From Exiguobacterium aestuarii (GTDB taxonomy: Bacteria > Bacillota > Bacilli > Exiguobacteriales > Exiguobacteriaceae), in the NCBI RefSeq assembly GCF_020171655.1, contig NZ_JAIVAC010000001.1:1860001-1924000 (forward strand): a stretch of DNA of 64,000 nt, in the 5' to 3' direction. This document shows positions 35,836 to 43,844 of this stretch, in pieces. The notes below the pieces were generated by a model. The model worked only from the letters and a program-made list of their open reading frames with translations. It was not told the origin of the DNA and made no database searches. The stretch's first letter is position 1. The number at the start of each line of letters is the position of its first letter. Made by a program: the position numbers and the translations under genes.

Positions 35836-36045
35836 ATGCCATTAGTCAACCGCGTAAAAGAACTGCGTGCTCGGCACCAGTTAACCCAAGGCGACCTTGC
35901 CGAAAAGGTCGGTGTGACGAGACAGACGATCATCTCGCTCGAGAAAGGCAGCTACACGCCGTCACTCATGCTGGCGATGCACATCGCACGCGTTTTCGAG
36001 GAACCGGTCGAATCTATATTCACAATCGAGGAGGAATCACAATGA
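35836..36045 (+). CDS. XRE-family transcriptional regulator, 69 residues
   Basis: Minimal helix-turn-helix protein: RVKELRARHQLTQGDLAEKV, TRQTIISLEKGSYTPSLMLA and VFEEPVESIFTIEE, the common small Bacillales type resembling YozG/YvaO-like repressors. GAGGTGG precedes the ATG. Its stop overlaps the start of the membrane protein gene (ATGA), and paired operators cover its promoter, so the pair is a self-regulated unit. Signal unknown. Confidence 0.9.
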   Translation: MPLVNRVKELRARHQLTQGDLAEKVGVTRQTIISLEKGSYTPSLMLAMHIARVFEEPVESIFTIEEESQ

Positions 36046-36509
36046 AACACGTCGTCGTTCAGTCTATTTCCAGCATCATCTTGTATATTCTTATGGCTTT
36101 TCTATTCAGCTCATTTCTATCTGATGTATCGAAGACCGTCATCGAGTCTGATCGCTTCTCAGTTGAATTCAATTTGCTTCCTTTACTTTTACTCGTTGTT
36201 TTTGGCATTGTTTGGACAGTCTATTCCTTTAACACACGCCCGAATAAGCAGTTAAGCTTCGCGCAATGGTCCGTCCGCATGACTGAATTCAGTGAAGTCG
36301 ATGAACGTGAGCAAATCATCACAGCGAAAGCAACTAAAGCGGCATACGTCTCGTTCGGCATCTCTGTCCCTATTTTTATGGGGTCGTTCATGTTTTATCC
36401 GTTATTTGAAGACACACTTCCCGCATATCCGATCTATGCACTCGCTTCAACGCTCATCATCGCGACACTCGTCTATATGACGACTTGGATTCGCGGTTAT
36501 CGACATTAA
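36042..36509 (+). CDS. four-helix membrane protein coupled to the XRE regulator
   Basis: 155 residues with four hydrophobic segments at about 8-27, 43-63, 98-119 and 126-146. A cytoplasmic-type loop contains FSEVDEREQIITAKATKAAY, a motif that I have seen in membrane proteins encoded beside small XRE regulators in Firmicutes, of unknown function. Start ATG at 36042 has GAGGAGG at good spacing and overlaps the regulator stop. A weak hairpin of GGAATTC/GAATTCC at 36510-36532 follows. Confidence 0.8.
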   Translation: MKHVVVQSISSIILYILMAFLFSSFLSDVSKTVIESDRFSVEFNLLPLLLLVVFGIVWTVYSFNTRPNKQLSFAQWSVRMTEFSEVDEREQIITAKATKAAYVSFGISVPIFMGSFMFYPLFEDTLPAYPIYALASTLIIATLVYMTTWIRGYRH

Positions 36510-36549
36510 GGAATTCATTACGAATTCCTTTTTATATTCCTGTTTTAGA

Positions 36550-36569
36550 ATATTCCACATGGGGAATAT
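36550..36569 (+). promoter_or_regulatory. inverted-repeat operator before the ArsR-type regulator
   Basis: ATATTCC-N6-GGAATAT about 28 bases before the arsR-type start; likely autoregulatory site. Confidence 0.5.
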
Positions 36570-36596
36570 AAGAGAATAAGAGGACGGTGACGAAAG

Positions 36597-36929
36597 ATGG
36601 AAGAGAAACTGGCTTCTTTGTTTCAAGCGTTAGCCGACCCGAATCGGTTACGGATGATTGAATTGTTACGAAAACAAGAGTGGACGGTCGGAATGATGGC
36701 AAATCAACTTGGAATCAGTCAACCGCAGACGTCGAAGCACTTGCGAATTTTATATGATGCAGGTCTTGTCACGGTAACGATTGATGCGAACCGGAGACGC
36801 TACGCGCTCAAGTCTCAAGCACTTGAACCGTTAGATGCTTGGCAGACCTATATCGCGCGGGAAACAGATCGTCTCAATCGATTGGAATCGTTTTTAGCGG
36901 AGTCACAACGAGAGGAGAATCAATCATGA
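36597..36929 (+). CDS. ArsR-family regulator
   Basis: 110-residue winged-helix regulator: LFQALADPNRLRMIELLRKQ near 8-27, then GISQPQTSKHLRILYDAGLV and ANRRRYALKS. It has no cysteine at all, so it does not sense metals in the classic way; it belongs to the group paired with SRPBCC proteins. Its stop overlaps the next start (ATGA). An inverted repeat upstream suggests autoregulation. Confidence 0.88.
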   Translation: MEEKLASLFQALADPNRLRMIELLRKQEWTVGMMANQLGISQPQTSKHLRILYDAGLVTVTIDANRRRYALKSQALEPLDAWQTYIARETDRLNRLESFLAESQREENQS

Positions 36930-37426
36930 GTACGGTCAAATCACATGTAGAGGGCACGACATTGATTATGGAACGTCTGTTCAAGGCACCACGGCAACTT
37001 ATATTTGAAGCATTTTCGACACCCGCACATTTAGAAAAATGGTGGGGACCGGCTGGATGGGAGACGAAAGTATACAGCTTCGACTTCAAACCAGGTGGGA
37101 TTTGGCACTACTGCATGACGTGTGTCGACAAAGAACAGGGTGACTTTTACGGCATGGAGTCATGGGGCAAATCGACCTTTATCGAAATTGACCCCTATTC
37201 CCGAATCGTCTATACGGATGCATTCTCAGATGCGGACGGACACGTCAATCCGGACTTACCTGTCATGACCATCACGAATGAGTTTCTCGATACATCGGAA
37301 GGCACGTTATTCATTAGCCGCTCCGAATTCCCGAATGAAGAAGCTCTCCAACAAGTCGTCGAGATGGGGGCTGTCGAAGGATTCACTTCCCAGCTCGATC
37401 GTCTTGAAGCGATTGTCAGCCAGTAA
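36926..37426 (+). CDS. SRPBCC (AHSA1/START-like) domain protein
   Basis: 166 residues of the helix-grip AHSA1-like fold: FKAPRQLIFEAFSTPAHLEK near 18-37, WWGPAGWET, the FKPGGIWHY strand and C-terminal GFTSQLDRLEAI. Such proteins bind hydrophobic ligands; no substrate is known. Translationally coupled to the ArsR-type regulator, a frequent pairing in Gram-positive bacteria. AGAGGAG precedes the ATG. Confidence 0.87.
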   Translation: MSTVKSHVEGTTLIMERLFKAPRQLIFEAFSTPAHLEKWWGPAGWETKVYSFDFKPGGIWHYCMTCVDKEQGDFYGMESWGKSTFIEIDPYSRIVYTDAFSDADGHVNPDLPVMTITNEFLDTSEGTLFISRSEFPNEEALQQVVEMGAVEGFTSQLDRLEAIVSQ

Positions 37427-37468
37427 AAAACATGCACCGTTCCCGAAAAGGAATGGTGCATGTTTTGA
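37426..37468. terminator. bidirectional terminator
   Basis: Stem AAACATGCACC-TTCC / GGAA-GGTGCATGTTT (with one mismatch) and flanking A/T runs between the convergent SRPBCC and aldolase genes. Confidence 0.85.
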
Positions 37469-37469
37469 T

Positions 37470-38528
37470 TTATCTGAACTGTCGAAACAATACGTCAAGC
37501 TGTTCTGGTGTGATTTCCTCAAACGTATCCCCGATGCTGACCTCGGTTGAACAAAATCCTTCTTTTTCAACGAGATATCCCGTAATGCCCACCCCAGTTT
37601 TTTCTTGAATGCGCGCAATGTTCTCACTTAGTTCTTCCTTCTCCCCTTGAAAGTGGAGGTGGAACATATTTGTGACCGGGATGCGTGGCGTCGTCCAGAC
37701 GCCGTCGAGTCCGTTGAATCGTGCTGCCAACTGTACGGCATGATCCCGATACTCGGCCATCTTATCTTTCCGCATCTCGTAATAATAATCTGAAGAAAGA
37801 ATATACGGGTAAAGGCTAATCAAATCACCGCCGTAGCGTCGCTTCCACACCTTCGACGTGTCACAAAATGATTTCGGTCCAGCAAGGATGGCACCGGCAA
37901 TCCCACCGATTCCTTTATAAAACGAGACGTACACGCTATCAAAAAGTGCACAGATTTCAGATGCTTCTTTTTCGTAATACGGTAGCGATTCGAACAGTCG
38001 TGCCCCGTCCAGATGCAGATAGATCCCTTTATCACGACAGTGTTCATGAATCGCCACAAGCTCCTCGAACGTCGGCAATTCCCCGCCGATTTCCCGTTGT
38101 GGAAGTTCGAGCAATAGACATGCGATGTCTGGCAACGCCTGAATCTCTTCGAGTGTCATCACCCGATTTTCGTCCCCAACTAAAATCGGTTCGATGTGAT
38201 GTATCTCCTTCAAACCATCCTGCTCATGGATTTCAAGGTGGCAGAGCGGATGATACGCGACCGTGTTCTTCCCTGTTTCATCACACCAAATGCGTAACGC
38301 GATTTGTTGCGCCATCGTGCCACTCGGAAAGAATACCGCCGACTCTTTCCCAAGAACTTGTGCCATCTTCTCTTCAAACTGTCGAATCGTTTTCCCCTGT
38401 CCATACTGGTCACTCGGCTCATCGTCACGCACCTGTTCAAACGCACGTTTCAATACCCCGACTTCCCGTTTGCCGTGACCGCTCAACTGAACATCTGTCT
38501 GTCGATACGTGTCTATTAATCGCTCCAT
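37470..38528 (-). CDS. low-specificity L-threonine aldolase-type PLP enzyme
   Basis: 352 residues of the beta-eliminating lyase family. The PLP lysine lies in SVYVSFYKGIGGIAGA near 200, GIYLHLDGARLFES holds the cofactor-binding Asp and FFPSGTMAQQIALRIW the phosphate-binding loop. Family members cleave threonine or allo-threonine to glycine and acetaldehyde; some act on other beta-hydroxy amino acids. CGAGGAGGCG precedes the ATG. Monocistronic. Confidence 0.85.
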   Translation of the reverse strand: MERLIDTYRQTDVQLSGHGKREVGVLKRAFEQVRDDEPSDQYGQGKTIRQFEEKMAQVLGKESAVFFPSGTMAQQIALRIWCDETGKNTVAYHPLCHLEIHEQDGLKEIHHIEPILVGDENRVMTLEEIQALPDIACLLLELPQREIGGELPTFEELVAIHEHCRDKGIYLHLDGARLFESLPYYEKEASEICALFDSVYVSFYKGIGGIAGAILAGPKSFCDTSKVWKRRYGGDLISLYPYILSSDYYYEMRKDKMAEYRDHAVQLAARFNGLDGVWTTPRIPVTNMFHLHFQGEKEELSENIARIQEKTGVGITGYLVEKEGFCSTEVSIGDTFEEITPEQLDVLFRQFR

Positions 38529-38540
38529 TCTTTCGCCTCC

Positions 38541-38580
38541 TCGACAAATAAACTCCCTGTCAGTATAACAGGGAGTTCTC
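38541..38580 (-). terminator. terminator of the VOC-dehydrogenase operon
   Basis: Perfect stem AACTCCCTGT / ACAGGGAGTT with TTTATTTGTC on the minus strand. Confidence 0.8.
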
Positions 38581-38583
38581 TAC

Positions 38584-39564
38584 TCAGTCGCGAATCCGGA
38601 CGATGAGTTTACCGCGTACTTTCCGCGTTTGTAGTTTTTCGAGACCTTCTTTCAACTGGTCGAACGATAACACTTCTGTGACAAGGTCGTTCAGTTCACC
38701 TGCATCGAGCAAGCTCATCATCTCTTCGGCCATATACGCCAAGTTGCGAATCGCATGTTCGTCCTCGCTCGCATGTGCCGCTCCGAGTGCCACTTCATGA
38801 ATCGAAGGGGATAACGTGAAGCCTTTCATGTTCGTCATATCTGGTGGCCCCGCGATATAGGCAAGGTGTCCGCTGAACGCGAGACGATCGAGGTCTGATG
38901 TCGCAACGTCGCGACCGACCGTGTTCAAAATCAAGTCGACACCACGTCCATCCGTTTCTTCCATGATCCGTGCCGTCACGTCCTCGACGTTATAATCAAT
39001 CGCCACGTCTGCCCCGAGTGATTCTACCCACTCAAAATTCTCCGGAGATGCCGTCGTGAACACTTTTAATCCGAGGCGTTTTGCGAGCTGAATCGCAAAG
39101 CCACCGACACCGCCCGCTCCAGCGTGTACGAGAATCGTCTCCTTGTCTCGCGTGTTCAGCTTCTGCATGACCGCTTCATAAGCCGTCATTCCGGCACACA
39201 GAATCGAAGCCGCCGCCTCATCGCTCACCCCTTGTGGGACGACCGCACAGGCCCGGGCATCGACGACCGTATACTCGGCGAATCCTCCATATTTCGAAAG
39301 ATCCGTATGAACGGCCACACGCGAACCCGTAATGATGTTGGCGATACTCGAACCGACCTCAACGACTTCTCCGACGAGGTCGACACCGAGAATATGTGGA
39401 TACGCCCAGTTCGGGTTTCCGTTAGATCCGACTTTATAGTCGACCGGGTTTAAGGCGACCGCTTCGACACGAATCAACAGTTCTCCGGCTCCAGGTGTCG
39501 GACGCTCGATGTCTCCAATGTGCAGATGATCCAGACCGGGTTGGTCGAGTAGCCATGCTTTCAT
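38584..39564 (-). CDS. zinc-independent MDR-family NADP-dependent oxidoreductase
   Basis: 326 residues, medium-chain dehydrogenase/reductase fold. ALNPVDYKVGSNG near 36-48, the ILGVDLVGEVVEVGS substrate-side segment and the nucleotide motif VHAGAGGVGGFAIQLAK near 144-160 point to the quinone oxidoreductase/zeta-crystallin group. Structural zinc cysteines are absent. It likely reduces reactive alkenals or quinones, fitting the VOC partner three bases upstream and the divergent HxlR regulator. Its ribosome-binding site AAGGAG lies within the end of the VOC gene. Confidence 0.87.
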   Translation of the reverse strand: MKAWLLDQPGLDHLHIGDIERPTPGAGELLIRVEAVALNPVDYKVGSNGNPNWAYPHILGVDLVGEVVEVGSSIANIITGSRVAVHTDLSKYGGFAEYTVVDARACAVVPQGVSDEAAASILCAGMTAYEAVMQKLNTRDKETILVHAGAGGVGGFAIQLAKRLGLKVFTTASPENFEWVESLGADVAIDYNVEDVTARIMEETDGRGVDLILNTVGRDVATSDLDRLAFSGHLAYIAGPPDMTNMKGFTLSPSIHEVALGAAHASEDEHAIRNLAYMAEEMMSLLDAGELNDLVTEVLSFDQLKEGLEKLQTRKVRGKLIVRIRD

Positions 39565-39566
39565 GT

Positions 39567-40058
39567 TTAATAAGCTCCTTCCGAATATGTGAGTTCGTAT
39601 GAGTGTGAATAAATTTCAACGAGGTTACCGAATGGGTCTTCGCAGTACACCATGCGATACGGTTTCTCGCCTGGGTAGTATTCGCGAATCGGCATCCGTT
39701 GTTTCCCGCCATGGGCGACAATCTTCTCGACAAGCCCTTCGATGTCAGGATCTTGTACACAATAATGGAAAATCCCTGTCTTCCAAAACTCGAAATTGTC
39801 TTCTGGTGTCTCATTATTCGGGAACTCAAATAACTCGATTCCGATTCCGTCTCCTGTTGACATATGGGCGATACGGAATTTACCCCAGCCTGGTCCGAAG
39901 ACGTCTGTACACATCACGCCGATTGGCGAATCATCTTCGACGACGTCTGATGGTGTCATGATGGTATACCATCCCATCACGTCCTCATAAAATTTTACGG
40001 CCTCTGTTACGTTCGGCACAGAAAGACCGATGTGTGAAAATGTTCTTGGATACGTCAT
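39567..40058 (-). CDS. VOC-superfamily (glyoxalase/dioxygenase-like) protein
   Basis: 163 residues with one VOC unit pair: FSHIGLSVPNVTEAVKFYED near the start, IGIELFEFPNNE near 72-83, FHYCVQDPDIEGLVEKI near 98-114 and DPFGNLVEIYSHSYE near 141-155. Metal-type residues H9, E74, H99 and E149 are arranged as in the superfamily. Substrate unknown. It is first in a two-gene operon with the MDR oxidoreductase and diverges from the HxlR gene. AAAAAGGAG precedes the ATG. Confidence 0.83.
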   Translation of the reverse strand: MTYPRTFSHIGLSVPNVTEAVKFYEDVMGWYTIMTPSDVVEDDSPIGVMCTDVFGPGWGKFRIAHMSTGDGIGIELFEFPNNETPEDNFEFWKTGIFHYCVQDPDIEGLVEKIVAHGGKQRMPIREYYPGEKPYRMVYCEDPFGNLVEIYSHSYELTYSEGAY

Positions 40059-40113
40059 GTTTCATCTACTCCTTTTTGTTTGCTCAATTTAGCGGATAAC
40101 GATAAGATACTGT

Positions 40114-40150
40114 CATTGAAGTAAGAAAAAAAGTACGCACATTGAAGTAA
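40114..40150. promoter_or_regulatory. direct repeats between the VOC gene and hxlR-type gene
   Basis: CATTGAAGTAA occurs at 40114-40124 and 40140-40150, 26 bases apart, in the divergent control region; likely operator of the HxlR-family regulator. Confidence 0.5.
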
Positions 40151-40176
40151 CTACCCGAAAGTGAGGCTCTTTGAAC

Positions 40177-40485
40177 ATGACCACATCGTTCCCCGTCAAC
40201 CGTGCACTCGAGATTATCGGCGGCAAATGGCGCCCTCAAGTGTATTGTACGCTTCAAGATGGACCGCTCCGTTTTTCTGACATTCAACGGGCGATTCCTG
40301 ACGTCAGCCGAAAAGTGTTGACCGATCAATTACGTGAACTCGAACAGCTGGGTATGGTTCGCCGTGTCGACTATTCGACCGAAAAGCACCTCCATGTCGA
40401 GTATTCATTGACTGAAGATGCGCTCGGCCTGCAGCCCGCCATGAATGCCCTTTGTTCATGGGGAGAGTGCCACGACAACAAATAA
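40177..40485 (+). CDS. HxlR-family transcriptional regulator
   Basis: 102-residue winged-helix regulator: ALEIIGGKWRPQVYCTLQDG near 10-29, PDVSRKVLTDQLRELEQLGM and the wing VEYSLTEDAL. Redox-sensing relatives such as YodB carry a conserved N-terminal cysteine before PV; here it reads SFPVNRAL, so that thiol is missing, although a cysteine occurs later in VYCTL. I prefer the ATG at 40177 (ten bases after GTGAGG) to a TTG at 40171. Divergent from the VOC-oxidoreductase operon, its probable target. Confidence 0.88.
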   Translation: MTTSFPVNRALEIIGGKWRPQVYCTLQDGPLRFSDIQRAIPDVSRKVLTDQLRELEQLGMVRRVDYSTEKHLHVEYSLTEDALGLQPAMNALCSWGECHDNK

Positions 40486-40517
40486 TCCCGAGCCACATGG
40501 CCCGGGATTATTTTTAT
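40482..40517. terminator. bidirectional terminator
   Basis: Stem AATAATCCCG / CGGGATTATT with TTTT, between two convergent genes and overlapping both stops. Confidence 0.82.
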
Positions 40518-40894
40518 GAAGCGAACAAACTGATCAAATTCCCATCCGCATCGTACAGGATGGCGTAACGTTGTCCCCAAAACGCATCCCATGGGGCTTT
40601 GTGTGACGCATATCCTTGTTCAAGTACCTTGTCATATAATCGGTCGAGCGCCTCACGGCTTTCACATAAGAAGGCAAGCTCGATTCGATGCCCGTCTGCC
40701 TGTTTCCATTCCCCGTATACTGATTCGGCCACTTCTACCGTATCGAACGCGAGACGCACGCCTCCTTCGTCAATCTCTACATGCGCTTCCCCGTTCATCG
40801 CTTCTGGAATCTCAAACCCAAGCGCACGATAAAAGTCGAGCGACCGCTTCATATCCGTCACGACGATCCCGACCATGTCCAATTTGACTGCCAT
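40514..40894 (-). CDS. VOC-family (glyoxalase-like) protein
   Basis: 126 residues: VKLDMVGIVVTDMKRSLDFY near 3-22, AHVEIDEGGVRLAFD near 44-58, HRIELAFLCES near 75-85 and DADGNLISLFAS at the end. Bacillus relatives are annotated as glyoxalase/bleomycin-resistance proteins; the exact role is unknown. The frame extends upstream but GGGGAGGGAACG before 40894 fixes the start. Divergent from a GNAT gene. Confidence 0.83.
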   Translation of the reverse strand: MAVKLDMVGIVVTDMKRSLDFYRALGFEIPEAMNGEAHVEIDEGGVRLAFDTVEVAESVYGEWKQADGHRIELAFLCESREALDRLYDKVLEQGYASHKAPWDAFWGQRYAILYDADGNLISLFAS

Positions 40895-40969
40895 CACGTT
40901 CCCTCCCCTTGTTTTCATGATACGATTTGAGTGTAGCATGACCACTTCGATCAGAGACGAGGAATTTTT

Positions 40970-41452
40970 ATGAGCCATACGTTTCATCCACTCACCCAAG
41001 AGCAAGCCGAACTGATTGCTTTCGAGTGGCGCTATGAAGGCGACTATGCGTTTTACAATATGGATGCCGACGAGGAAGACCTCGCCTTATTTTTAGATGC
41101 GGATGAACGGGGAGACACGACGTTCGCCATTCTTGAGGACGACGATCTCATCGGCTTTGTCACGTTGCAATTCGAGTCAGCAGAAACTGTTTCCATCGGT
41201 CTTGGCATGCGTCCTGATTTGACAGGAAGCGGCAACGGACATCGATTCCTCACTTCAATCCTTACTTGGATCGAGGCGACATATGGGACGCACACCATAC
41301 GCCTTGCCGTCGCCACGTTCAACAAACGGGCCATCCGGTTATACGAGTCGCTCGGTTTCATCCCACAAGACACGTTCATGCAGGAGACGAACGGCGGGGT
41401 GTATCCGTTTCTCACAATGACGCGTGAACAAAGCGAACCCCCGAACACTTGA
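40970..41452 (+). CDS. GNAT-family acetyltransferase
   Basis: 160 residues. IGLGMRPDLTGSGNGHRFLT near 79-98 is the acetyl-CoA-binding motif, followed by IRLAVATFNKRAIRLYESLGF near 116-136, the RimI/RimJ-like pattern. Substrate unknown; could be a protein N-terminus or small amine. GACGAGGAA precedes the ATG. Single gene ended by a terminator that overlaps its stop. Confidence 0.85.
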   Translation: MSHTFHPLTQEQAELIAFEWRYEGDYAFYNMDADEEDLALFLDADERGDTTFAILEDDDLIGFVTLQFESAETVSIGLGMRPDLTGSGNGHRFLTSILTWIEATYGTHTIRLAVATFNKRAIRLYESLGFIPQDTFMQETNGGVYPFLTMTREQSEPPNT

Positions 41453-41467
41453 TGTCCGGGGGTTTTG
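41436..41467. terminator. terminator between the GNAT gene and the ABC permease
   Basis: Stem AACCCCCG / CGGGGGTT followed by TTGT on the plus strand; it also abuts the stop of the converging salvage/transport operon. Confidence 0.78.
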
Positions 41468-42469
41468 TCATGTCCGCTGTTTCTTTTGAATATACGAGAG
41501 ACCGAGCGCTCCAATCAAAATCGTCCCTTTGACGATATCTTGCGCATAATACGGCACGTCCCACATCGTCAGTCCGTTCAAGAGAATTCCAATCAAAATA
41601 GCTCCAATTAATGTCCCGATGACGTTCGGGCGACCCGTTCCAAAGACGGCATAACCGATATAAGCAGCCGCAACGGCGTCCATCAAGAGGGGTGCTCCAG
41701 CCGATACCTGTCCTGTCCCAATCCGAGATGCGAGAATGATGCCGCCGATGGCCGCGAACAATCCACTGAGCACGTAGGCATACAACTTGATCCGATTCAC
41801 GGCAATACCAGAGCGACGGGCCGCTTCGGCGTTCGACCCGACGTAATAAAATTCTCGCCCAGTCCGTGTGTAAGTCAAAAACAAGTGAGCCCCGATAAAG
41901 AACACCAACATAAGCAGGGCGACGAACGGAATCGGACCGATTGTTCCTTGACCGATAAATAAGAACGATGGGATGAAGCGTCCTGGCGCCGTCCCTCCTT
42001 CGATCGGCATATTGTCATAAATCGAGAATCCTTTCGTATACGTCAACTGAATCCCATTAATAACATACATAATGGCGAGTGTCGCTAGTAAATCCGGTAA
42101 CCGGAATTTGATTGTGACGAGCGCGTTCAATAGTCCGACGAGAATCCCGAGAGCGAGCGGAATGAGCAGCGCGACGAGAAGCTCTTGCCGATGAAGGACA
42201 AGGCTTGACGCTGCCCCGATTGTCGCGAGACTCGCCGTCGATCCGACCGATAAGTCAAAACCTCCGACGATGAGTGAAAACGTGACGCCAAGAGCAAGTA
42301 ACGACACGATTGACACCGATTTGATGATGTCACTAAAGTTTGCATACGTCAGAAATTGATCGTTCGTCACAGTAAAGACTGCGATCAACCCAAGGATTGC
42401 GAGTAATGTCCCGTATTGACCAATATGACTGCTGATTCGTTTTCGTTCTTTGACCACTAATTGTGCCAT
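41468..42469 (-). CDS. ABC transporter permease, RbsC-like (probable methylthioribose import)
   Basis: 333-residue membrane protein of the ribose/galactose ABC-2 permease group, with about nine hydrophobic segments, the SLLALGVTFSLIVGGFDLSVGS segment near 55-76 split around the LSVGS motif and the late YAVFGTGRPNVIGTLIGA region. It is the last gene of mtnK-mtnA-binding protein-ATPase-permease, all on one strand with overlaps. Because the operon is led by a SAM riboswitch and salvage genes, the natural cargo is 5-methylthioribose rather than ribose; this is inference. AAAGGAGG precedes the ATG. Confidence 0.85.
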   Translation of the reverse strand: MAQLVVKERKRISSHIGQYGTLLAILGLIAVFTVTNDQFLTYANFSDIIKSVSIVSLLALGVTFSLIVGGFDLSVGSTASLATIGAASSLVLHRQELLVALLIPLALGILVGLLNALVTIKFRLPDLLATLAIMYVINGIQLTYTKGFSIYDNMPIEGGTAPGRFIPSFLFIGQGTIGPIPFVALLMLVFFIGAHLFLTYTRTGREFYYVGSNAEAARRSGIAVNRIKLYAYVLSGLFAAIGGIILASRIGTGQVSAGAPLLMDAVAAAYIGYAVFGTGRPNVIGTLIGAILIGILLNGLTMWDVPYYAQDIVKGTILIGALGLSYIQKKQRT

Positions 42470-42470
42470 G

Positions 42471-43844
42471 TCATGCGCCTCCTTTCTCTACAAATTGTCC
42501 ACGGTCGAGCCAAAGAATCCGATTGGCGACCCGTTCAAGTTCATGTCGCTCACTTGACGTGAACAACACGGTCTTCCCTTGTTTCGCGAGTGCGACGACG
42601 CGTTCATACACGTCTTGTTTCGCTGCGATATCAATTCCTTTTGTCGGTTCGTCGAGCAGATAGATGTCCCGGTCGTCGAGTAGCCATTTGCTAAAGACGA
42701 CTTTCTGCTGATTTCCACCACTCAGCTCACGAACCGGTTGTCTCACGTTCTCATAGCGGACGCGAAGTGATGCCAGTACGTCAGAGACACCATCGGTATT
42801 TCCTGCGACAGCAATCACGTTCCGCTCAATCGTCTCGTCTAGAAATAATCCGTGACGTCGTCTCTCCTCTGGAACGAGTGCAAACCCTAAACGTACGGCG
42901 TCTGTCGGTTCTTTGATCATATGTGTGGTTCCGTTAACCGTGATGGATTGACGAAGCCCAGAAAGACCGAACAGGGCTTCCACCAGTTCTGTCTTCCCAC
43001 TCCCCGTCAATCCTCCAATCCCGAGCACTTCCCCGCGGTACGCTTCAACGGAGAGATTCGTCCCGAACGCAGGGAGAGTCAACTGCGCGGACAAACGAAT
43101 CTCCTCTTCAGGGGTTGCCTTCTCTTGTGTCCCTTCAAATGTCGTCCCACTCAAAAAGGTGTGAACGGCTTCCGTGGAAAGGGTTTGAAACGGTCCCTCA
43201 TATACAACGCGTCCGTCTCGAAGAAACGTAGAGGTCGAAGTGACGCGGGTGAGCTCATCTGATCGGTGCGTGACCAACACGATGCCCACCCCTTCTGCCG
43301 CGAGCGTTTGTAGCAATTCAAGCAAGGCATCGGCATCCGTCTCCGACAAGGCGGCAGTCGGCTCATCGAGTAATAAATACTTGGCATCACTCTCAAGTGC
43401 CCGAGCGATGAGAAGACGTTGCTTTACGCTGAGCGGATAGTGACCGGCCGGCCGCGTTGGATCGATGTCTAAACCGACCCGGGATAGCACGTCTTTTGCC
43501 CGCTGTTTCAACAGTTGTGGGCGAACCCGCTTCACCGTCTGCCATGGGAGAACATTTTCGTATACAGGCAAGTCCAAATAGAGCGCATCGTCCACTTCTT
43601 GTGATACGGTGATGATGCCTTGACGAATCGCTTCCGCCGGTGTGAGACGGATGGTCATCCCGTCAATGGACAGCTCGCCGGACGTCGGTTCGACCGTTCC
43701 ATTCAGTAGTTTGATGAGTGTACTCTTACCCGCCCCGTTCAGACCGAGGAGTCCATGAATGTCTCCCGGTTTTAGGCTGAACGACAGCTGATCGAGTACG
43801 GTCACCTCACCGTACTGTTTCGTGATTCGTTCCAAGCGAATCAT
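42471..43844 (-). CDS. ABC transporter ATPase with two nucleotide domains, RbsA-like
   Basis: 457 residues with duplicated ATPase modules. First: Walker A GLNGAGKST near 36-44, Walker B LLLDEPTAAL, with signature degenerate to LSVKQ. Second: Walker A GLTGSGKTE near 270, signature LSGGNQQ and LLDEPTKGID. One canonical plus one degenerate signature is usual for carbohydrate importers of this class. GAAGGAG precedes the ATG at 43844, which overlaps the binding-protein stop. Sits between the binding-protein and permease genes. Confidence 0.88.
   Translation of the reverse strand: MIRLERITKQYGEVTVLDQLSFSLKPGDIHGLLGLNGAGKSTLIKLLNGTVEPTSGELSIDGMTIRLTPAEAIRQGIITVSQEVDDALYLDLPVYENVLPWQTVKRVRPQLLKQRAKDVLSRVGLDIDPTRPAGHYPLSVKQRLLIARALESDAKYLLLDEPTAALSETDADALLELLQTLAAEGVGIVLVTHRSDELTRVTSTSTFLRDGRVVYEGPFQTLSTEAVHTFLSGTTFEGTQEKATPEEEIRLSAQLTLPAFGTNLSVEAYRGEVLGIGGLTGSGKTELVEALFGLSGLRQSITVNGTTHMIKEPTDAVRLGFALVPEERRRHGLFLDETIERNVIAVAGNTDGVSDVLASLRVRYENVRQPVRELSGGNQQKVVFSKWLLDDRDIYLLDEPTKGIDIAAKQDVYERVVALAKQGKTVLFTSSERHELERVANRILWLDRGQFVEKGGA

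Noticed and set aside
35823-36041. Extension of the XRE-linked membrane protein upstream through the regulator gene
   Set aside because: It would read the regulator out of frame; the ATG at 36042 has a strong GAGGAGG site.
36510-36532. GGAATTC/GAATTCC hairpin as terminator of the XRE unit
   Set aside because: The stem is short and contains many A/T pairs; only mentioned in the gene note.
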